The translations under genes and the position numbers were made by a program. The notes under the pieces were generated by a model. The model worked only from the letters and a program-made list of their open reading frames with translations. It ran no database searches and had not been told where the DNA came from. Source: Streptomyces sp. TRM70350 (lineage in GTDB: Bacteria > Actinomycetota > Actinomycetes > Streptomycetales > Streptomycetaceae). From it: 32,595 bases of DNA. Positions 24,198 through 32,157 of the stretch are shown here, piece after piece. The first letter of the stretch is position 1, and every line of letters starts with the position of its first letter. The stretch covers positions 1 to 32,595 of the forward strand of contig NZ_JAHUXH010000049.1 of NCBI RefSeq assembly GCF_019219825.1. Reading direction: 5' to 3'.

Positions 24198-25635
24198 GGG
24201 AGGCCTCCTCCGCTCGCGGCGCGGCCGGCCCGCCGGCGGTGCGCAGTCGGTCGGCCATCAGCTGTCCGGTCCTGCGGCCCTCACGCGCAGCGTGATTCGT
24301 GCCGCGGTCCTCCGGGAACACCTGCGCCATGCTCGCCAGGTACAGGCCGTGCACGGCGGTCCGCGTCGGGGGCATGTCCCGGCTGTAGTTGGGGGTGATC
24401 ACGGGTTGGGCGTACTCGGCGCGCCAGACGTGGTAGTCCTCGACCCAGCTCCGGTCGAAGCCGGGGAACATCCGGCGCAGGTACGGGAGACTGTACGTGA
24501 AGACCTCCTCGTCGCTCATCCGGTACAGCTCGGCATCGGCCGGCAGGTACTTGGAGAGGTAGACGACGTGCCGGTTGCCGTACCGGCTGGGGGAGTCCAT
24601 GTTGGTGTGCTCGATGACGCCGACGTAGGGGAACGACGGATCGTTGACGTTGAGCCAGTACGTGTCGGAGAGCCTGCGGTTGTTCTCCAGGACCAGGCAG
24701 ACGTTCGCCAGGTAGCGGATGTTGCGCAGTCGGCGCGTGAGGGCGGGCAGCGCGGGGTGGGCCGGAGCGTCGGGCCCGTCGGCGGAGAGCAGGTTCGCGG
24801 CGAGTTCCGGGGCGACGGTGAGCAGGACCTGCCGGGTGGGCAGGAACGTTCCGTCCTCGGTGCGGACGCCGGTGACACCGGCGTCGTCGGTGGTCACCGC
24901 ATCGACCGCGGTGCCGGTGAGCACCTCCACGCCGAGTTCGGTCAGCCGCTTGTGCAGGGCGTTGACCAGGATCTCGCTGCCGCCGCGCAGGTAGTAGAGG
25001 ATCTCACTGCCCGACTTGGTGCGGCTGCCCCCGCGCAGCGCGAGCTTCGTCCACATCCAGGTGGCCCCGACCTGGTCCGCGTACTGGCCGAACTTGCCCT
25101 CCAGCAGGGGCCGCCACACGACGTCGTAGACCCGGCGTCCGCCGAGCGAGACCAGCCACTCCTCGGCCGTACGGTGCTCCAGGGTGCGCCAGTCGGTGAC
25201 GCGCCGGCCGCGCAGGGCGAGGACGCCGAGCCGCACGCGGTCCAGGAGCGGGAGCGGGGCGAAGCGCAGCAGGTCCAGAGGGCGGGAGAGGCGGTAGATG
25301 GAGTTGGCGTAGTACATGCCGGTGCGGGTGAGGTGGGACTCGAGCGCGTCCGGGACACCGAGCCGCTCGCACAGGTCGAACATCTCGCGGTCGGAGTCGA
25401 ACCAGTGGTGGTAGAAGCGCTCGATGCGCCGGCCGTCGCCGACGTCGAAGCTTCCGGCCAGGCCACCGAGTTCGGGCTCGCGCTCCACGACCGTCACGCG
25501 GTGTCCTCGCTCGGCGAGTTCCAGGGCGGCGGTGAGGCCGGTGAAGCCGCCGCCGACGACGACGGCGTCCCGCAGGTCGTCCGTTTCCGGTGTGCTCGTG
25601 TCGCGGGGGTTCGTGTTTCCGGGGTTCATGCTCAT
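24190..25635 (-). CDS. FAD/NAD(P)-dependent oxidoreductase, amine-oxidase-like fold
   Basis: This 481-residue protein has an N-terminal dinucleotide-binding motif AVVVGGGFTGLTAALELAER (GGGFTG at 28-33) followed by VTVVEREPELGGLAGSF. That layout is typical of the protoporphyrinogen oxidase/amine oxidase/UDP-galactopyranose-mutase superfamily. Further landmarks are RIERFYHHWFDSD, WRPLLEGKFGQYAD, YYLRGGSEILVNALHKRL and the C-terminal GLYLASMAQVFPEDRGTNHA for the second FAD contact. It starts at the ATG at 25635, which overlaps the GT2 stop (ATGA). Enzymes of this kind often lie beside DPM1-like GT2 genes in glycan clusters. Possible roles are oxidation of a lipid-linked sugar or ring modification. 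The exact reaction is unknown. Confidence 0.82.
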   Translation of the reverse strand: MSMNPGNTNPRDTSTPETDDLRDAVVVGGGFTGLTAALELAERGHRVTVVEREPELGGLAGSFDVGDGRRIERFYHHWFDSDREMFDLCERLGVPDALESHLTRTGMYYANSIYRLSRPLDLLRFAPLPLLDRVRLGVLALRGRRVTDWRTLEHRTAEEWLVSLGGRRVYDVVWRPLLEGKFGQYADQVGATWMWTKLALRGGSRTKSGSEILYYLRGGSEILVNALHKRLTELGVEVLTGTAVDAVTTDDAGVTGVRTEDGTFLPTRQVLLTVAPELAANLLSADGPDAPAHPALPALTRRLRNIRYLANVCLVLENNRRLSDTYWLNVNDPSFPYVGVIEHTNMDSPSRYGNRHVVYLSKYLPADAELYRMSDEEVFTYSLPYLRRMFPGFDRSWVEDYHVWRAEYAQPVITPNYSRDMPPTRTAVHGLYLASMAQVFPEDRGTNHAAREGRRTGQLMADRLRTAGGPAAPRAEEASRA

Positions 25636-26642
25636 GCCAACTCCTTCACACGGGCCGCGGATGCCTTCGCGGTGGTGCCGCGGCTCGAATCGGTCCGTTC
25701 CATGACGAGGTAGGGCGGGCGGCCCTGGACCTGGCGGAAGACGCCGAGCAGGTACTCACCCAGCACCCCGCAGGCCAGCGACTGCGCCCCGAACGCGCCG
25801 AGCGGGGCGGCCTGCCGGACGCTGCCGCGGGCCAGCGCGGCGCCCGCGCCGAGCAGCGAGACGGCGCCGAGATAGGTGGGGATACGCAGCGGCAGGGTGG
25901 CCGCTCCGGCGAGGATGCCGGTGCGCGAGAGCGCCAGCATCTTGCGCAGGGTGTACTTGGTGGTGCCGGCGCCGCGGGCGTCCCGCTCGTAGGTGATGCT
26001 CGTCTCGGGGAAACCTGTCCAGCTGATCGCGCCGCGCAAGAACAGCTCCTTCTCCCCGAGCGAGGTCACGAAGTCGACGACCTTGCGGTCGAGGAGCCGG
26101 AAGTCGCCGGTGTCGAGGGCGACGGGCTGGTCGCTGAGCCGGGCCAGGAGGCGGTAGTAGAGATACGCGGTGGACTTCTTGAGCTGGGTCTCGCCGTGGC
26201 GGGTGGCGCGGCGCGCGGAGACGATCGACCAGCCTTTGAACCACTGCTCCGTCATGCTCGGGATGAGCTCGGGAGGGTCTTGGAGGTCGGCGTCCATCAG
26301 GACGACGGCGTCCCCGGTGGCCTCGGCGAGGCCGGCCAGAGCGGCCGCCTGGTGCCCGAAGTTGCGGCTGAAGCGCACTCCGCGCACCAAGCGGCCGGGG
26401 GTGTCGGCGAATTGCTGGATGAGCGGCCACGTGCCGTCGGTGCTGCCGTCGTCGACGTAGACGATCTCGTGCGGGAGGTCGTGCAGGGCACGGGCGAGGC
26501 GGTCATGGGTGCGCCGCAGTACCTGGTCCTCGTTGTAACAGGGCAGGACGACGCTGATGAGGAACGAGCGCGGGGGTGCTGCGCTCGGCTGGTCGTTAGC
26601 GATGGGAACCCCTCCTGCGGTGCGGTGCGGAGTTGTCGGCAT
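25632..26642 (-). CDS. GT2 polyprenyl-phosphate sugar transferase with C-terminal membrane helices
   Basis: This 336-residue protein belongs to the DPM1/ArnC-like GT2 group, which transfers a sugar from a nucleotide donor to undecaprenyl phosphate at the cytoplasmic membrane face. The catalytic blocks are ISVVLPCYNEDQ, YVDDGSTDGT (64-71), RNFGHQAA, LMDADLQDPPEL (DAD at 117-119) and the later LDTGDFRLLDRKVVD. Two hydrophobic segments follow (about residues 247-275 and 285-305), with GEYLLGVFRQVQGRPPYLV, the usual C-terminal signature. The start is uncertain. The ATG at 26642 has no clear ribosome binding site, while a perfect AGGAGGGG lies inside the frame just before an ATC at 26603-26601. 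The stop overlaps the FAD gene. Confidence 0.88.
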   Translation of the reverse strand: MPTTPHRTAGGVPIANDQPSAAPPRSFLISVVLPCYNEDQVLRRTHDRLARALHDLPHEIVYVDDGSTDGTWPLIQQFADTPGRLVRGVRFSRNFGHQAAALAGLAEATGDAVVLMDADLQDPPELIPSMTEQWFKGWSIVSARRATRHGETQLKKSTAYLYYRLLARLSDQPVALDTGDFRLLDRKVVDFVTSLGEKELFLRGAISWTGFPETSITYERDARGAGTTKYTLRKMLALSRTGILAGAATLPLRIPTYLGAVSLLGAGAALARGSVRQAAPLGAFGAQSLACGVLGEYLLGVFRQVQGRPPYLVMERTDSSRGTTAKASAARVKELA

Positions 26643-26693
26643 GCGCTGTGCGGTCGTGGATCGCGGTGGTCGGGTGTTCGGTCGGCCTGTCGA

Positions 26694-27455
26694 TCAGAGG
26701 GCTTGGATGAGGGCGAAGGGGGGCTTCGGCACCAGGTAGAAGTGGTCTCCTTCGACCACGTGCTCGCGGTGGGAGGCGGTGGTCAGCGTGGACCAGGGGC
26801 GGAGGTCGGCGTCGGGGTCGGCGTCCCCGACGATCGTGGTCACGGGGCAGCTCAGGGGCGGGTCGTCGGGGCGGGGCAGGTAGGCGTGGAACATGCGGCC
26901 GTCGTCGCGGACGTAGGGCAGGACCAGGGACCGGAACTCGGGGTCGGCCGCGAGTTCCGGGTCGGTGCCGCCGAGTGCGAGCAGGCGCGCGACGACGGTT
27001 TCGTCGTCCTCGTCCTGCGCGGCGGCGGAGTCCTCGGGGCCGGGGTAGGGGGCGTCCCGGGAGCCGGACGCGACGAGGTGGGCGGGGAGGATGCCGCGCC
27101 GCTCCAGCGCGCGGGCCGTCTCCAGGGCTACCGCGGCGCCCATGCTGTGCCCGAACAGCAGCAGGGGCCGGTCGGCCAGAGGCTCCACGGCGCTCGCGAC
27201 GGCGTGGGCGAGGACGCGCAGGTCCCTGGCCGGCGGTTCGCCGATGCGCTCGGCACGGCCCGGGTAGCGCACGGTGTGCACCTCGGTGCCGGGCAGTCGG
27301 CCACTCCAGTCCCGGAAGAACGCGGCGGATCCCCCTGCGTGAGGGAAACAGACCAGCCGCCGGTCCGGGTCGGGCAGCGGGACGGGGCAGTGCAGCCAGC
27401 GGGCCCGGGGAGTGTGCGGCGGAAGGGATACAGGGGCGGGCGTCGCGGGGGTCAC
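26694..27455 (-). CDS. Type II thioesterase (NRPS/PKS editing enzyme)
   Basis: This 253-residue alpha/beta-hydrolase matches free-standing thioesterases that remove misloaded or stalled acyl groups from carrier proteins. It has LVCFPHAGGSAAFFRDW, VRYPGRAERIGEP, the nucleophile elbow LLFGHSMGAAVALE with Ser104, TTIVGDADPDAD (acidic residue region) and VEGDHFYL with the catalytic His. The GTG at 27455 overlaps the NRPS stop (GTGA), so it is translationally coupled to the adenylation-PCP protein. With no condensation domain or other TE in the window, it could also act as the releasing enzyme that frees a modified amino acid from the PCP. Confidence 0.92.
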   Translation of the reverse strand: MTPATPAPVSLPPHTPRARWLHCPVPLPDPDRRLVCFPHAGGSAAFFRDWSGRLPGTEVHTVRYPGRAERIGEPPARDLRVLAHAVASAVEPLADRPLLLFGHSMGAAVALETARALERRGILPAHLVASGSRDAPYPGPEDSAAAQDEDDETVVARLLALGGTDPELAADPEFRSLVLPYVRDDGRMFHAYLPRPDDPPLSCPVTTIVGDADPDADLRPWSTLTTASHREHVVEGDHFYLVPKPPFALIQAL

Positions 27456-29503
27456 TTCGGCTGCTCCTGGTTCGTGTGGCGGCGGGCGCGCAGGGCGCGG
27501 GCGCGGCGGGCTGCCGAGCGGCGGGCCTCGGCCTCGGCGTCGTGTGCCTGAGCGCCGCCGCCCTTGATCAGCTCGGCCTGGGCCATGACCGTCGTATGGC
27601 GGAAGAGGGCGACGATCGGAGGGCGCCTGCCGGTGTGGCGCTCCAGCGCGTCCTGGAGCTGGAACATCGCGAGCGAATGGCCGCCCAGGTCGAAGAAGTT
27701 GACGTCGACAGGTACCGCCCGCGCCTTCAGGACCTCGGCCCAGGCCGCCCGGACCGCTTCGGTCGGGTCGGCGTCGGCACCGGCACCGCCGGGCTGCGGT
27801 GGGGCGGGGCGCACGGTCGGGTCGGCGGGGCCCGCGGCGGCGGACTCGGGCTCGGGGTGCGGCTGCCGGGCCCGGTCGCGCAGGCGGGCGCGGTCGGCCT
27901 TGCCGTTGACCGTGCGGGGGAAGGAGTCGAGCACCTCGATCCGGGCGGGCACCATCGCGGCCGGTAACACGCGGGCGAGCCGCTCCCGCAGGTCCTGAGC
28001 GCCAGGCAGTGAGGGCGCCAGCGCGAACCCGGTGAGGGAGGTCCCCGCCGTGTCCGGCACGACGACCGCCTCGCGTACTCCGGGCAGGGAGCCCAACACG
28101 GCCTCCACAGCGCCGAGTTCGATCCGGTGACCACGGATCTTGACCTGGTGGTCGCGACGGCCCAGGAAGTCGAGGGTGCCCTCAGCGGTCCAGCGGACGA
28201 GGTCGCCGGTGCGGTACATCCGCGCGCCGGGCACGGGGGCGAAGGGGTCGTCGAGGAAGACACGGGCGGTGGCGTCCGGGCGCCCGAAGTAACCGCGGCT
28301 CACCCCAGCGCCGCCGATGTACAGCTCGCCATCGGTGCCGCGCGGCACCGGGCGCAGCCGCTCGTCGAGCACGTACAGCCGGACACCGGGGACGGGCCCT
28401 CCGATGGAGACTGGCCCCGGGGCGTCGTAGCGGCGGTAGCTCGCCCAGACCGTCGCCTCGGTGGGGCCGTACTCGTTGACCAAGGCTACCGGGCGTTCAT
28501 GCAGGGCGAAGTGACGGCCCATCAGCTCAGCGGGAAGTGGTTCACCGGCCGTGATCACGATCTCCAGGGTGCGCAGTCGCTCCATCCCGTACCGTTCGGC
28601 GGCGTCGAGCAGCACGCTGTAGAGGGAGGGCACGCACAGCAGTCGGGTCACCCCGTGGCGTTCGACGAGACGGGACAACCGCTCGGGGTCGCGTACCTCG
28701 TCGGCTCCGGCCACGACCAGGTGTCCGCCGGCCGTGAGCGTGCCCCACAGACCGGCGACGGAGGAGTCGAAGGCGAGCGGCGAGACGAGCAGGAAGACGG
28801 GCTTGCCGGCGTAGACCATGCGCCGGGCCAGGGTCGAGGCGGCCAGCTCCCGGTGCCCGACCTCGACGCCCTTGGGCTCGCCGGTGCTGCCGGATGTGTA
28901 GATGAGGTAGGCGGGGTCGTCGCCGGTGAGTGGGTCAGCCTCCGGGTCAGCTCCCGGGTCGTCCTCGTCGGCGGTGCCCTCCTTCGCCGCGGCGGCGTCG
29001 AGCTCTGTCCCGTCCGTCTCCTCCACCGGCACCAGCGGCAGACCCAGGCCGGACACTTGGTCCGCGGCGGCCCGGGTGACCACGACGGCACCGACACGGG
29101 CATCGGCCAGTATGTCGGCGATGCGGCGGTCGGGGTGGGCGAGATCCACGGGTACGTACGCCGCCTTGGCGCGCAGGATGCCGAGCACCGTCGCCACCAT
29201 CGCGGTGGACGGCTCCACCAGGACGCCGACGCGGCCGCCCCGGCGTACCCCCGCCCGGGCCAGCCGGGACGCGATCCGGTCGGCCCAGGTGTCCAGCGCC
29301 CGGTAGCCGATGGCGCTGTCACCGCTGCTGACGGCTGTGGCGGTGGGGGTCACCCGGGCGAACCGCGCCACGAGTTCGTGCACCGGTGTCAGCTCCGCCC
29401 GGGGCAGGAGCAGACCGCGGCCGAGCGCTTCCGGTTCATCGCCCCGGAACCCCTCGGACACCGGTCGGCCGGACAGCACGTCGGTCTGGAGCGACCTGGT
29501 CAT
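27452..29503 (-). CDS. Free-standing NRPS adenylation-PCP protein
   Basis: This 683-residue protein activates an amino acid as adenylate and loads it on its own carrier domain. Adenylation motifs are YTSGSTGEPKG (202-212), LAFDSSVAGLWGTL (A4), VNEYGPTEATVW (A5), GELYIGGAGVSRGY (A6), YRTGDLVRW (A7), GRRDHQVKIRGHRIEL (A8) and NGKADR with the catalytic Lys535 (A10). The carrier motif is FFDLGGHSLAMFQL with the phosphopantetheine Ser610. Aligned by eye to GrsA, the specificity residues read about D-S-A-C-I-A-E-V-W-K. The Asp that binds the alpha-amino group is kept, but I cannot assign the substrate. An acidic, disordered insert sits at 162-198. No condensation domain is present. The ATG at 29503 follows GAGGAG. 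Confidence 0.93.
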   Translation of the reverse strand: MTRSLQTDVLSGRPVSEGFRGDEPEALGRGLLLPRAELTPVHELVARFARVTPTATAVSSGDSAIGYRALDTWADRIASRLARAGVRRGGRVGVLVEPSTAMVATVLGILRAKAAYVPVDLAHPDRRIADILADARVGAVVVTRAAADQVSGLGLPLVPVEETDGTELDAAAAKEGTADEDDPGADPEADPLTGDDPAYLIYTSGSTGEPKGVEVGHRELAASTLARRMVYAGKPVFLLVSPLAFDSSVAGLWGTLTAGGHLVVAGADEVRDPERLSRLVERHGVTRLLCVPSLYSVLLDAAERYGMERLRTLEIVITAGEPLPAELMGRHFALHERPVALVNEYGPTEATVWASYRRYDAPGPVSIGGPVPGVRLYVLDERLRPVPRGTDGELYIGGAGVSRGYFGRPDATARVFLDDPFAPVPGARMYRTGDLVRWTAEGTLDFLGRRDHQVKIRGHRIELGAVEAVLGSLPGVREAVVVPDTAGTSLTGFALAPSLPGAQDLRERLARVLPAAMVPARIEVLDSFPRTVNGKADRARLRDRARQPHPEPESAAAGPADPTVRPAPPQPGGAGADADPTEAVRAAWAEVLKARAVPVDVNFFDLGGHSLAMFQLQDALERHTGRRPPIVALFRHTTVMAQAELIKGGGAQAHDAEAEARRSAARRARALRARRHTNQEQPK

Positions 29504-29559
29504 CGGGACTCCTCTGGTGGGTGTGGGGTGGTGGTGCGGTGTCGGGGGCGCGTCGCGCC

Positions 29560-30006
29560 GTCACGGTCGTCGGCTGCGATGCGTCGGTGGCAGTCCGGCG
29601 TAGGCCGATGTTCCTCATGGAGACGCCGAAGAGCGGGTTGGCGCCGCCGAGCACGATCCAGATTCGCCGGTCCCGCCACGAGGGACGAACGCAGCGCGCA
29701 CACGAACGCGCGAGGACGCTGTCCAGGATGACGTGGCGGATCCGGGGCACGGTGGCGACCTGGCGCAGCACGCGTCGGCCGACGGGCCATCGGCCCGAGG
29801 GTGCGGGCGGGCGAGAAGGCCTTGTTGTGCACGATGTCGTGGCGGACCGCCTCAGCGATGAGCGCCCAGGAGTACAGGAAGTGGGCGCTCACACCGAGCC
29901 CGGCGAGGACGAGCAGCGCGCACCACACTCCGGGGGCTTGTCGGGGGCAGGCAGGTCCGTCCACGGCTGCCTCCTGCGCGGTCCCGTTCACGAGCCCCCT
30001 CTTCAT
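29560..30006 (-). pseudogene. Remnant of a small membrane-associated protein gene
   Basis: From the ATG at 30006 (with GAGGTGG upstream), the minus strand reads GVWCALLVLAGLGVSAHFLY, SWALIAEAVRHDIVHNKAFS and ARTLGPMAR. After a frame change near 29785 it reads GRRVLRQVATVPRIRHVILD. Later blocks such as RIWIVLGGANPLFGVSMRNI also look coding. There is one strong hydrophobic segment, and the coding quality fades with frame shifts, so this is probably a degenerate first gene of the NRPS operon. The HDIVHNK stretch is reminiscent of membrane desaturase histidine motifs, but the evidence is too thin to name a family. It lies just left of the operator array. Confidence 0.45.
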
Positions 30007-30023
30007 TCCGCCACCTCAACTCC

Positions 30024-30069
30024 AGGCAATATGTTGCCAGACTTGGCATTAGTGGGCAACCTTTGTGGA
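30024..30069. promoter_or_regulatory. Phased operator array between the NRPS operon and the peptidase gene
   Basis: Five hexamer-like units start every 10 bp at 30024 (AGGCAA), 30034 (TTGCCA), 30044 (TGGCAT), 30054 (GGGCAA) and 30064 (TGTGGA, weak). The core TTGCCAGACTTGGCAT closely matches the palindrome at 9221-9236. GGCAACCTTTG at 30055-30065 matches the GGCAACNTTTG core at 9122 and 14541. The array is placed to control both the leftward NRPS operon and the rightward peptidase. Confidence 0.8.
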
Positions 30070-30097
30070 AAACAAGGTCAGCACAGAGAGGCAATCG

Positions 30098-32122
30098 ATG
30101 GCAACAGCAGGGGTGACCGAGGCAACGGTACGGACGGCCCCGTACGGCACCTGGACCTCGCCGATCACCGCCGCCGAGGCCGCGGCCGCCGGCACCCGCG
30201 TCGAATGGGTCGGTTTCGTCGGCGAACACGTGTGGTGGACCGAGCTCAGGCCTCAGGAGGGCGGCCGCTCGGCACTGGTCGGCCGGGCCCCGGACGGCAC
30301 CGTCGCCGATCTGCTCGGCGCCGGCTGGAGCGTGCGCTCCCGGGTCATCGAGTACGGCGGACGCCCCTGGCTCGCCCTCGGCACGGACACCTCCGCCGGG
30401 TTCGTCTTCACGCACGGCGACGACCAGCGGGTCTACCGCTGTGCGCCCGGCTCCGACCCGGTACCGCTCAGCCCGGAGCCCGAACTGCCCGCCGGGTTCC
30501 GTTACGCCGACTTCGCGCGGGTCGGCGAAGAGGTGTGGTGCCTGCGCGAGACCCTGCTCGACCCGGCGGGCACGGAGGTCCGCCGGGCGCTGGTGGCGCT
30601 GCCGCTGGACGGCCGCGCGGCCGACGACCCGGGCGCGGTGCGGGTGCTCGGCGCCGGCCATCACCTGATGACCGGCCCCAAGGTCTCGCCGGACGGCCGG
30701 CAGGTGGCCTGGATCGGCTGGAACCACCCGGACATGCCGTGGGAGACCACGGATCTGATGTGCGCCCCGGTGCGGCCCGACGGCACGCTGGGGCCCGCCC
30801 GGCGGATCGCGGGCGGGCCGGGCGTCTCGGTCGGCCAGGTGGAGTGGGCGCCGGACCGGCCCGGCGTGCTCTACGCACTGAGCGACCCGGACGGCTGGTG
30901 GAACCTCCACGAGATCGGCCCGGAGGGGGACAGCCGCTGCCTGTGCCCGCGCGCGGAGGAGTTCGGCGAGCCGCTGTGGCGGATCGGCGCGCGCTGGTTC
31001 CTGCCGGCGGACGCCGGGCGGCTGTTCGTGGTGCACGGGACGAGTGAGCGCCGACTGGCCGTGCTGCACCCCGACGGCTCACTGGTCGACGTGCCGTCGC
31101 CGTACACCGAGTGGGCACAGCTGGCGACCGACGGCCGCCGGGTCGCGGGCACGGCGGCGGGGCCACGGCTGCAGTCCTCCGTCGTCCTGGCCGACTTCGG
31201 CTCCCCCGCGGACTTCTATGCCACCGAGGGGCCCCGCCTGGAGAAGCTGCGCGGCGCCGGCCCGGGGCAGGAGGCCTCCCGGAACGCCGACTGGCTGCCG
31301 TACGGCCGCCACGAGGTCTTCCGCAACGAGGACGGCGAAGACGTCCACGCGTTCGTCCACCTCCCGCACAACCCCGGATTCACCGCTCCCGAGGGCGAGT
31401 TGCCGCCGTTCCTGGTGCAGGCGCACGGCGGCCCCACCACCCGCAGTCAGCTGGTCGTGAACCGGGAGGTCGCCTACTTCACCAGCCGGGGCATCGGCGT
31501 GGTCGACGTGCAGTACGGCGGCTCGACCGGCTTCGGCAGGCCCTACCGGGAGCGGCTGCGCGGCAACTGGGGCGTGGTCGACGTGCAGGACTGCGCCGCC
31601 GTGGCCCGGGGTCTGGTGGCGCGGGGCCTCGCCGACCCCGAACGGATCGGCATCCGGGGCGGTAGCGCGGGCGGGTGGACGGCGGCGGCCTCGCTGGCGG
31701 CCGAGCCGTCCCTGTACCGCGTCGCCGGCATCTACTACCCGCTGCTCGATCCGGAGGAGTGGCGCGACCGCGGCACGCACGACTTCGAGTCGAGGTACCT
31801 GGAGAGCCTGCTGGGCCCCTGGCCGCAGGCCGCTGAGCGCTACGCGCGGGCGTCGCCGCTGCGGCGGGCCGACCGGGTGCGGGCGCCGTTCGTCATCATG
31901 CAGGGCCTCGACGACACGGTCACCCCGCCCGTGCAGGCGGAGCGGTTCCTGGAGCGGCTGGGTGGCGCGGTCCCGCACGCCTACCTCACCTTCGAGGGTG
32001 AGCAGCATGGGTTCCGCAGGGCGGAGACCGTCGTGGCCTGTCTGCATGCCGAGCTGTCCGTATACGGCCAGGTGTTCGGCTTCGAGCCGCCCGGGGTGCC
32101 GCGCCGGGAGCTGTCGGCGTGA
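30098..32122 (+). CDS. S9-family prolyl-oligopeptidase-like serine peptidase
   Basis: This 674-residue protein has an N-terminal beta-propeller (about residues 15-390, with repeated blade-like segments such as GPKVSPDGRQVAWIGWNH and VGQVEWAPDRPGVLYAL) and a C-terminal alpha/beta-hydrolase domain. The catalytic triad is visible: Ser523 in IRGGSAGGW, Asp605 or Asp606 in GLDDTVTPP, and His637 in EGEQHGFRRAE. The layout fits the S9C acylaminoacyl/dipeptidyl peptidase branch. No signal peptide is seen, so it acts in the cytoplasm. The ATG at 30098 has GAGAGG 6 bp upstream. It is transcribed divergently from the NRPS operon under a shared operator array, so it probably serves the same pathway. It may trim an aminoacyl group from a precursor or provide self-resistance. 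Confidence 0.92.
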   Translation: MATAGVTEATVRTAPYGTWTSPITAAEAAAAGTRVEWVGFVGEHVWWTELRPQEGGRSALVGRAPDGTVADLLGAGWSVRSRVIEYGGRPWLALGTDTSAGFVFTHGDDQRVYRCAPGSDPVPLSPEPELPAGFRYADFARVGEEVWCLRETLLDPAGTEVRRALVALPLDGRAADDPGAVRVLGAGHHLMTGPKVSPDGRQVAWIGWNHPDMPWETTDLMCAPVRPDGTLGPARRIAGGPGVSVGQVEWAPDRPGVLYALSDPDGWWNLHEIGPEGDSRCLCPRAEEFGEPLWRIGARWFLPADAGRLFVVHGTSERRLAVLHPDGSLVDVPSPYTEWAQLATDGRRVAGTAAGPRLQSSVVLADFGSPADFYATEGPRLEKLRGAGPGQEASRNADWLPYGRHEVFRNEDGEDVHAFVHLPHNPGFTAPEGELPPFLVQAHGGPTTRSQLVVNREVAYFTSRGIGVVDVQYGGSTGFGRPYRERLRGNWGVVDVQDCAAVARGLVARGLADPERIGIRGGSAGGWTAAASLAAEPSLYRVAGIYYPLLDPEEWRDRGTHDFESRYLESLLGPWPQAAERYARASPLRRADRVRAPFVIMQGLDDTVTPPVQAERFLERLGGAVPHAYLTFEGEQHGFRRAETVVACLHAELSVYGQVFGFEPPGVPRRELSA

Positions 32123-32157
32123 GCGAGGCGAGCTGGCTGGTGTCCCGGCGTGTCGAT

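Noticed and set aside
29560..30006. Fatty-acid desaturase identity for the remnant before the NRPS gene
   Set aside because: Only a single HDIVH-like stretch supports it; the other two histidine boxes are not visible.
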